DNA from: Hypoxylon rubiginosum
Taxonomy: Eukaryota > Ascomycota > Sordariomycetes > Xylariales > Hypoxylaceae
Length of the DNA stretch: 64,000 nucleotides
Assembly: GCA_902806565.1 (NCBI GenBank)
Contig: CADCXA010000006.1
Location: 2,170,001-2,234,000 of the forward strand
Direction: 5' to 3'
This document shows positions 55,319-64,000 of the stretch, piece by piece. The position numbers and the translations under genes were made by a program. The notes below the pieces were generated by a model. It was not told where the DNA came from. It saw nothing but the letters and a program-made list of their open reading frames with translations, and searched no databases. The stretch's first letter is position 1. The number at the start of each line of letters is the position of its first letter.

Positions 55319-56154
55319 TCAATATCTCTGCGGCGGATCAGAATTGGACTGAGAGGGGGGAAAAGGAGCCTTATAGTGACTCTAAAAGGGCTTACAAGCA
55401 GGGGAAAACGAACCAGGCCAAGATGCACAATGACCTTGGACCTGCCGGTCCACCTCGCTTCCGCACACTTTAGGAACCTCAGATGACCCGTACACCTTTT
55501 CTCTTAGATATTAGAAGCAAAGTATCGAAAGCATTTATTCGTACGAGGATAGAAGAGGGTTAGATGGCTGAGAAAATGGCTTCGTTGTTTGGTGGCCGGA
55601 ACAGAAACAATACAACATTCACACAAAACCAAAGCACTCATCAAAGTTCGTGAAAAACTTTTCATTAATCTACAGCTACATAGTTCTTGTCGAAGTCGTC
55701 TCCGCTATCGGTTCCCAGGCCGTGGACTGAGGCAAGCGGGAGCGGAGATTTCAGGGGTATGGTGTGAAGTACGATAGCGACGTGTGCTCTAGGGAGCTAG
55801 CAATAGGCTGTGCCTTCAGCTCCTCTAGAGGTATTGTGCCCCCTGTTCATACAAGGTAGGTTAAAGATTCTGACAAAACTCTGGCGTGTTTGATGTGGAC
55901 GGTAGCCCTATCCACGACAAGACGCGAGCGACTTGTGATTAAGACATACCACCCCTACGCCACAACCCTCCTTTTTCCCTTATCCTTAAATGCCACCCCT
56001 TCCGTGGGCATCCTAGTAGTTCTCGACACACCCTCCACGGCCGTGCTAAATTAAAGATACCTGCTAATAGTAGGCATGTTGACCGTCAATCCAACCTGAC
56101 CCTCGCATTGACCCCTGACAGTATATTGCCTGTCATATCAAGGCATTAGGCCAC
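55319..56154. other. Intergenic
   Basis: No gene seen. The short frame at 55589 has no family features. Confidence 0.5.
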
Positions 56155-59100
56155 TTAGACTTTCTGGTAGAACAGCAGGTATGCAACCTTGTTGTCCTTG
56201 ATGTTGTCCTTGACCTGCTTTCCTTTCGGCTGCGTCGAGTTCGGTGCACCGTTCACTACCGAGCTCCATTTTTTGACCCCGTTGACGGGAGCGCTAACCT
56301 CGTTCCATCCCTCGTCATCCCCCGCTTCGTCGTCGCCGATTCCTTCAAATCTGTTTCCAGAACCACCTACGGCGACGTCCTTCTTATCAGCCCGAGCTGA
56401 CGCCTTGGAGGCCTCATCCTCCACACCTCCTTCAGCGACATCCTCGCTGCGAATTCGGCGAATGACAGTGTCGTCCATACGAATCCATTCGCGGCCATCC
56501 TGGCGTCTCAGGTCAACGGTGTAGTGACCGCCACTAGCATTCTTGCCGTGGTGGTAAACAACGGCAATTAATTTGTACTTAGGGAATCCTGCGCCTTCAG
56601 CGGTGAGGGCATTTCTCTTCTGTCGGGAAAAGATCTCTTTCGGCAATTCAAGCTCGAGTGGATATCCAACCTTCTTCCAGATCTTCACTGTTCCAGTGCC
56701 TTCAGTGTCGAATTGGAAACGTTTGAGATGGAGGATGAGGACGGGTGGCAGAGACTCGATAAGGACCTGTTTGGTTGCAACCGCATCCTTGCCTCGTGGC
56801 GATCCGAAGTCGCCATGTAGAGTCTCGGGTCCAGTTAGACCCTTCAAAGCGTCAACTATGTTGTGCACTTGGTGAGATCCGATATCGAGTTGCAGAGGCT
56901 GGAAGGGCTCCAGAGTCACTGAGTCCTTGAGGCCTTGTACTCTCAACTCGGACCTCAGCTGTCCACCAAACACCTTGGTAATGGGAGAAGATGTAATGGG
57001 GTGCCCAGAGGATCGAGTGACAGCCGAACGTTGACGTCGTCCGACTTCTAACCAATCATTGGTATCCGGAGCGCTTGTAGGAGACACTGCCGACGGAGTT
57101 GCGGTTGAGGAGTTTGCAGCGGTAGTTGCCGCTGATGATTCGGGGATATTACGCATTACATGTGTGCATTCGTCATGTAACGCTTCTAGAAGAAAGCCGA
57201 GGAACTCTTCAGCATCCTGTTGATGTCCACGCTGTCAAGTTGTTAGCTTGCTTCGATATAAATGCACACATATGCTTACCCTCATGCTGGCAAATCTAGG
57301 AAGCTTTCTTATGGCATCGTAGACAAACTCTGGTGTAAAAGGCTCGCCATATTGTTCGAGCTCTTCGCTCTTCAGCCTCCGGCGAAGCTGTTCAGCAGAT
57401 ACCGCAGAGTCTATCACCTTGTACTCGCGCATGAACATAATCCTATAATTGGCGATGATTAGAATTGACGATCGCAAGGAATATATATAAAATGGCTTGG
57501 CAGATACTTACATGGCATCAATTAATGGGGTTTCGCTCTTAAAACTATATGCTGCTTTCTTGCCGACCTGGTCCAAGAAGTCGTAAAACGGAATGCAGAA
57601 AATAAGGACTTGTAAAACCTAAGAATATAATTAGTAGACATTTTTTGTTGACAAACAAGCAGTTGCAACATACTGAATTCATGTAACACATGTTGCCTGG
57701 ATTGATCAAACCCCTAGGCTCCAGGAAAGCGATCTTCTGACTGCCATCGACACGGTAAGACTTCAAAGCATCGGCTAAGGAGCTCGCGTTCGATTTCGTA
57801 AAACTAACTGTACCTACGCCTCCGTTACTCTGGGCTGTACCATCGGTGGCAGTACTAGCTGGAGGAGTACTCTGGCCTACGGTTCCTGCGCCAGTAGCGC
57901 CCGCGGGAGGCGCGGCAACAGAGGCCGGACGATTAAATAAGCCTGTCCATAGTTTTGGTGCTGCTTTAACCGGGACTGGAGCTGGCTCGGGCTTTGTTTC
58001 ATCTTTAGGGGCTTCGGCAGGAGCATCAGTAGCTATCTGTGGTGTAGTCTGCTTCGCTTCGGGCGACTTGATCTCAGCACTGGGCGGGCCTCTCAACTCC
58101 TTAGGACTCGCTTTGGGGATCGCGGGAACAATAGGAACAGCTGGCACCGCCGGACGCGAGGTGGGCTTCGTTGTGTTGGTGGGAGCTATAGATGCGGCAG
58201 CAGGTTGGGCTGCTTCAGTTGAATGGGAAGTAGTAGGCGAGGCTGGTTGCGCATTTTCTGACGGTACGTCGTGCGTTGGTGAATCGTCCTTCGCGTCAGT
58301 TGGTTGAGAGATCGTGGCAGATTCTAGTGTAGGAGTTTTGGAGAGTGAAGAATCACCTCCCGAAGGTTCCTCATGCGGTACAGTTACAGGTTCGAATCCT
58401 GTAACTTGATTCGGGGGCAACTCGACCTTATCAGTATTGGGGATCTGTGTTCGCTTTCTTCTCCTAGATCTAGTGGACTTTGTAGGGAAAGGTACATCGG
58501 GGCGCGACAACCAGGGTAGCTATAAAGAAAATGTCAGCGAGAGAAACATTGGCCGCTGCTTCTGATGAACGGCGCATGACTTACGGGAGCCCGAAATGGC
58601 GTCTGAGTTGGTCGCAGCTCAACTTCCGAGGCAGTGGAAGCGACCTCCAGGTTGTGGGGTGTCGGAGGTGTCAGCGGAGTAGGGAGCATTTGCGACGAAT
58701 GGGTCGAAGATGGCGTCTCGGGTACAGGAACAGGTGGAGGTGGTGCCGTTGCAGTGTAAGGAGGAGGAGGGGTGGAGAGCGCTGGAGAGGGTTGTTGCGG
58801 AGGCGGAGGCGGAGGCGGGCGAGAGTAAGGCTGAGGAGGATGCTGCATCGTTGAAGAGACGATAGGAGGATATTGCTGGTGAATCGCTGGCGCAGGCCCC
58901 CGAGGATACGGGGTGTATGGCATGTAGGGTGCACTGGGCATGCCGCCGTTCTGATAGTGGTGAGGAACCTGGGGATAGTAGCTCGGAGCATATGGGTTCA
59001 TGTAGCTATTTTGATACATGGATCCATGGCTGATCTGTTGCTGTTGCTGGTGATATTGGTGGTGGTGGTGACCTGGATATTGAGGTGCGCCCCGTCGCCG

Positions 59101-59214
59101 AGCAGGGCCCGGTCCAGGAAGTCCCATATCGACTTGCCCCCTTATACCAACTCCTCCGCCGTTGACTACACCTCCTGCCATGGGCTGCCCAGCCGGCAGA
59201 TGATTACCGTTCAT
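56155..59214 (-). CDS. UBP3: Ubiquitin carboxyl-terminal hydrolase, Ubp3/USP10 type
   Basis: Five exons (59214-58585, 58519-57674, 57618-57512, 57442-57280, 57231-56155) give 940 residues; introns are 65, 55, 69 and 48 nt. USP-family cysteine proteases remove ubiquitin; yeast Ubp3 acts with Bre5 in vesicle transport, ribophagy and stress responses. The first about 470 residues are disordered: Pro/Tyr/Gln-rich with polyproline, then Pro/Ala/Thr-rich. The catalytic domain begins with the Cys box GLINPGNMCYMNSVLQVLIF (Cys about 488), continues with RGHQQDAEEFLGFLLEALHD, VLILHLKRFQFD, and ends with the His box YHHGKNASGGHYTVDL (His about 818) and REWIRMDDT. The first intron splits the Cys box directly after MNS. 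An acidic insertion of about 85 residues precedes the final VAYLLFYQKV. The single-exon pieces appear as separate frames if introns are ignored. Confidence 0.95.
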
Positions 59215-60088
59215 CTTGCCGGCTTGGGGTTGATGAAGCAGTGGCTATCCACCGCTTCTGCGACTTGAATTGTCGCCAACACGGTAATCGCAAGAACCGT
59301 TGGGCGCGAGAGTGTGGAACCGACGGGGCGAGCGAAGGAGAGGCGCGGTTTGCTTTGATGCAGGGTGTCGCGCGTTGAAAGGTGCGTCACGTTTTATTAG
59401 GTATTAGCTCCGATCCGCTTCCGCTACTGAGAGAGCGAAGGAAGGGAAACGAGTGGCACTGGTTTATAGGAGCCTTAGAAAGAAAAGGGAACGAACAGGA
59501 AGGTGAAGGAGGCGTGATGAAAAGGATGTAGAATAAACAGGAAGAAAAGCTCTCGGATGCTATTGTCCCAGTCGTTCGCGTTCGCGCATTGAAAAAACGA
59601 AAAGGTTTAAAAAGGTAAATTTTGCAAAGTCGGGATGAGGTCAATCGAGCTTTCTTACTTTTTCCAAAGTTTTCGGACCCTCTGAGATTACTGAAAGCCA
59701 ATCCTGCACCACGCTAGGCGAGGTTTGCCTAGGCTGCTAGGGTGAACAAGGGAAAGGTCCTGCATATGCCTAAGCTACCTATAATACACCGCCACACTAA
59801 CAAGCCACGTCTGCATATTTGCACCTAAACGTTTATAAGATTATTGGAATACCGAAGATCAAGTTCAGGGTACTCAGTACTCATCGTCAAGAAATACCCC
59901 CGTTTTTTGCAACTCCATAATGCTATGCTTGACCCCTTAAATCATGCCCGTGTAATTGCAACCGTCTAACCCAGATATGCACCTCGCCTATAACTATGCC
60001 TTGCAGCCTCATCCGAGCAAACACAAACCCCACGACAGCGTTGCTCTCAAGCTACTCGTGAATGTTCCTGGTAGCAAAAGGTAGATAC
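59215..60088. other. Intergenic
   Basis: 59.2-59.7 kb is the UBP3 promoter/leader. The rest is the 3' side of the SAE2 homologue. The minus frame at 59387-59701 lacks family features. Confidence 0.5.
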
Positions 60089-62511
60089 TTATTCGTCTCT
60101 AAACAACCATCTTCCGCCGGGTCGCATAGCCTCGCGATACCTCTCGTCGACCATCTTGCGTACCATCCTGGCTGCCTCCTCCTTATCTCGTTCCTCTTCC
60201 TGAGTGCTTGGGAAATCCATCCGCCAAAAACCTGCTGGGGATGCCGCACGGTGATATCTATGACGGTGTTTACCGATCTCGTTGGCCAGTTCTCGCATCT
60301 TGGCATCAACCCACAAGTCTTCTTTCTCTGGTTTGCTCATAGTCGACAGCTTCCAAGCTTCGTCGCCCATATACTTCTCCAGCAGAGCTTGGAAGTCCGA
60401 GGGACCGGTCTGACCACGCATAGCACGGGCCTGTAGCCGGAACATCGGACCGCAGCAGTCTTCTTCGACGCATCCTGTTAGAGTTGCTCGGTCATCCTTG
60501 TTTCGAACAACCTCAGTGAAGGCATAGTCGTATCCTTCATTAACAGCAGGGTTGACTTTGAAGTCAGTAATACACAGTTCCGATTTCGGACGTTCTCGCA
60601 AAGGTCTTGCACCATGGATTATGCTGTTCGCCGCTCTCTCATCAGACCTCTGATTTATACTATTGTTTCCGGCAGTCCGAGTCTTACTCAGTCCTCTTTG
60701 CGTGACATCAGATTGTGGTGTTTCGCTAGGGTTTTTCGTTCCATTTTTGCCAGGAAACAGTTGACGTTTTCGCTGAGCCGAGTTTCCAGAAGGTCTCAAT
60801 GCAGAAGTATCGTCTGACTGGGCTCTTAAGGTGGGAGGAGTAGCTTCCTGCGCTGGAGAAGGAGTATTGAGTAAAGTTTGAAGCCGGCCAGTCCTTATCC
60901 CCCCTCCTGTGGAAGGTCTAGAGACTCGATGCTGACCACCATCTTCTGCAACATTATGAAGACCATGCCAATGGGACGAAGACCCCCTATCTCTCGTCGT
61001 TTTAGGGATCTGCTGAGGTACAGCATTATATTCCAATGTCTTGAGAGCGGAAGGTCGATTCACTTGCTGCTCTGACGGCTCGGTATCACGCTCTAAAAGG
61101 TGTGACTCCTCAGAATTCTCAAGATTCTCATCCAATCGCAGCTGGGTGGTAGGACGAATCCGCCCAGCCGGCCGAGTATCGCTTGTCTGCAACTGGGGAG
61201 CCCTAATCGAATCCGAGATGAACCTATCATTAGGTTGAGGATTTGGCCTATAGCGTTTTCTTGGCGTACATACTGTGCCTCCTTCAGCATCGAAATCGAT
61301 GCTTTCATGTGGCACAAAATGACGCCGTTCAGTAGTAATTAACGGTTCGGAGCCATCCTCTCTCTTGACAACTGAGGTTTGGGGGACGTTGGTTTGGTTG
61401 TCATCACACTTCCTCTTGCGTAAGCAACGTTCTGACACAACTACCGGGGTGTCTGATGATGGCTCGTCTTTAATTCGCACCACTTCTGTATCTAGGTCTC
61501 GGGTTTGCGGTAGAGGTGGCAGCGTAGACACTTCTTCTGCATCTTGGGTACTAACATAAGTCTCCAAATCAGGGGTAATATCCCATCTCTGGCTAATCCG
61601 CGTTCCCTTGTACGTTGTTGTTGGTCCTGAGGAGGCCGTACTTGTTGTCGACCTGTGATCAGGTGCACCAAAATCCAGAGGTCGCCATGCCGAGGGGCTC
61701 CTCGCCAGTATTGGATCGCGTCTTGCCGGCCCTAGCTCGTTCGGGATATTGAGTTCGATCGGCTCGGGGGTTACCATATGCTGCCTACTCGCCGGTCGAA
61801 CCGGTGCGTCGGAAGAAAAGCTCGCATCTAACGGGCCAGAGGCTACCGCAGCAGCAGCAGCCAGTTTGGCCTTCAATTTCTTGATTGTCTGAGAACGCTT
61901 CTTGCTTAATTCGTCCACCTGGTTTGCGTGATCTTTCCATTGGTTGTACCCTTTCGTCGTTGCGCGAAGCCGCTTGTTCAACTCCGTATGGGCACCTTCG
62001 AGCTCCAGATACTTTTCATGCAGCTTTGTAAAGTTTCCTTGCAGCTTCGAATAATGTTCCTTGAGCTCGGAAAGCTTCAACCCGTCGAGGTCTAAATCTC
62101 CAGATTTGACAGATCGCTTGAAGCTTGAAACTTGGTTCACAGATCTGGGAGCGAGAGGGGTTCGGGTGTCATTGCCAGGCCTGGACGGGTCTACGTTCGA
62201 GTTATTCGCGTGACTAGTATTCCTCAGATTTTCAAGATCTCTCCTTAGACATTGATTTTCTTCTTCCAATCGATCGACATTAGAGACCTTATTCTTCGCG
62301 CTTGTGAGCTCTGCAGAGAGCCGTGCATTCTCGTCTATATATGACTTTATGCCTGTCCATATAGGTTAACATGTTTATATGCTTGGCTTGGAAGTGGCGT
62401 GTGAGTCAGGTCCCACGTACTTGTATCGAGCTCGTTGTCAATCTGATCACAAACTCCGGCGAGTGCATCGAATAAGGCAGGTCTACCGACTCCCTTGAAC
62501 CAGCCCTCCAT
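60089..62511 (-). CDS. SAE2: Sae2/Ctp1/CtIP-family DNA end-resection factor
   Basis: Exons 62511-62421 and 62352-60089 give 784 residues; the 68-nt intron has a GTACGT donor and GGACAG acceptor. The start exon (MEGWFKGVGRPALFDALAGV) is missed if only the long frame, which opens at a TTG, is used. Sae2/Ctp1/CtIP activates the Mre11 endonuclease to trim protein-blocked double-strand breaks. The C-terminal family domain is diagnostic: RPKSELCITDFKVNPAVNEG, CVEEDCCGPMFRLQARA (Cys about 658 and 663), and the DNA-binding RHR in GKHRHRYHR (about 727-729) followed by FWRMDFPSTQ. The N-terminus forms coiled coils (IDNELDTSIKSYIDENARLS and LRRDLENLRN), matching the tetramerisation region. The long middle is disordered with possible nuclear signals (CLRKRKCDD). 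Confidence 0.94.
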
Positions 62512-64000
62512 CTGGTAACAGGTTGGAAAAGCTGGTGTGTGTTTTTTATCTTAGCCCATAGCCATAATTGGAATATTTGTTGCCCTAGAATAGAGGTGAA
62601 TGGTGCTCCCGGCTTTTGGGCAATACAATAGGTTCAGTGTTGATCTCTTGAAAATAGGCAGTAAAATGACAGGGGCGGAATACAAATGACGCGTGCAGGC
62701 GTGTTAGAGAGGGACGCGCTTTCGGATCTGGTAGATCTCCACTAGTTCGTCATTAAGCTCACCCGAGCCCCACCATCGATGATAATCGGTACCTTTGTAC
62801 CTACATGCGGGGCAAACCGTGATAGAGAAAAAAAAAAGAGAATATGTGACGAAAGTCTTTTTTAGCTATTAGATATGTTGATTTATAACTCGTTACCAAG
62901 CAAAATTTCTAGTACCTGCAGCTCACAAGCCTATGCTATTTCGAGTGTGAATGGACAAAGTGGTGGACATCGGGATAGGGCTGCATGTATGTAATCCCAC
63001 ATTCTGCAAGGCACACAACAACCCTCTGGTCTCCATATCCAAAACACAGTATGAATCCTATCGACTTGCTACACATGCTACACTTGCTACTAAGGCAAAC
63101 CAGCATAGGCGCACCTATGATGACCTACCTACCTGGCAGCCTGGGTAGATAGTCAGTCTTCGAATATTCATAATCCAGACCAATTCTTGCCTACCTATAC
63201 CAGTAGTCGGAGACTTGGTTCCGAAACGGCAGAATCTATCGCCTTAATGTCTTATTATAGCAGTAATGAAACTGATAGTAGGAAATAGAGCATCTAGTCT
63301 AGCGGATGCTACAGTGGGAGAGTAATCCTACTCGCCTCTCAGCCTAGATAGTTTAGATGGTCATTCCAATATGGTTCGACGCGGAAAAATACAAATCATT
63401 TCCTAGAAGAGGTCATAACGTTGAAGGTATCCGATGTACAGGTCAAATAGATATAGTACATACAAGGCATACTTATCATTACCTACATGTAGAAACAGCT
63501 GTTTATTCTCCCCTACTCGAGTTGGAAGGTCTAAGCGCGTATATGGTTCAACTTATATCAAGAACATGATAATGACATAAAGTACCTACCGGCATAGGTA
63601 CCGAGATATCATTCGAGACATCATTCGAGACGGGTTCCTATTTGATTTGACTGCACTCCTACCTTCTACCATGAATAGTCGGCTATGGTCCCTAGGCAGC
63701 ACATAGCAAGTTAGAGCACAATCGACATCGTCATACAGTGTGATATGACAAGCGCAATGTGACAATACCTAGAGTGACGAGATCCCTCAGCAGAAAATAG
63801 AACACTATAAGCGGGGAAGATTTACCCATACCCAAATATACCTACATATGTAGTCAGTGCTCGAAGTAGATCTTGACAAATTGACAAATTCTATATGGAG
63901 GAGGCTCTCGGTGGATGACCTTGTTTAAAAGTTGTTTAAAAGAAGATTATTGATTTGATGAAACATTGATGTTCGAATGCCAAGTCATGAGAACTTGATG
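62512..64000. other. Intergenic to window end
   Basis: No supported gene. TACCTACCTACC motifs at 63123-63134 and TACCTACCGGCATAGGTACC at 63584-63603. The frames at 62951 and 63357 lack family features. Confidence 0.5.

Noticed and set aside
58380..58408. tRNA T-arm-like palindrome (ACAGGTTCGAATCCTGT)
   Set aside because: No acceptor, D or anticodon arms can be placed around it, and it encodes QVTGFEPVTV within the second exon of UBP3.

Overview
This window comes from a filamentous ascomycete nuclear genome (Pezizomycotina, most likely a sordariomycete). Genes carry short introns (about 48-145 nt) with GTRNGT donors and CTAAC-type branch points. The gene content fits: fungal MICOS subunit Mic12, ORM1, a TRAMP-type zinc-knuckle protein, Ubp3, a Sae2/Ctp1 homologue and a HET-domain protein. 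No ribosomal RNA, tRNA, CRISPR array or intact transposon was seen. Many of the longer open frames start at TTG or GTG or lie antisense to real genes, so starts and splice sites were chosen by reading the DNA.

Conserved blocks. 1-7.3 kb: a divergent mitochondrial pair (ribosomal protein bL17m, partial at the window edge, and MICOS subunit Mic12), a small basic unknown protein, and a 1,251-residue disordered protein of a Pezizomycotina-specific family. 19-26.7 kb: an HPP-family membrane protein, an allantoate-permease-type MFS transporter and an ABM-domain protein. 34.4-44.6 kb: an Air1/2-like zinc-knuckle protein, ORM1, a secreted or GPI-type small protein, a SAM-dependent O-methyltransferase and a single-pass membrane protein. 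56.1-62.5 kb: Ubp3-type deubiquitinase and the Sae2/Ctp1/CtIP DNA-end-resection factor.

Gene-poor blocks. 7.3-19 kb, 20.1-23.3 kb and 26.7-34.4 kb hold little coding sequence. They contain diverged local duplications, minisatellites, a 25-G tract, a 50-bp G-rich repeat next to a perfect 13-bp hairpin, a few doubtful small genes, and many copies of a TACCTA/TAGGTA motif that is confined to non-coding DNA.

Accessory block, 44.6-55.3 kb. This is the most unusual part. It holds a diverged tandem duplication (about 1.8 kb) carrying two intact paralogues of unknown function, a HET-domain gene with an unclear 5' end, a 2EXR/F-box-like protein, a cytochrome P450 pseudogene with an internal deletion, and a second, divergently transcribed pair of unknown paralogues, one carrying a one-base frameshift. 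The two pairs share a weak motif layout (a V/I-P-F/L turn, a following strand, and a late h-P-x-P), so all four may be one undescribed fast-evolving family beside an allorecognition-type gene. That link is an inference and needs profile or structure comparison.
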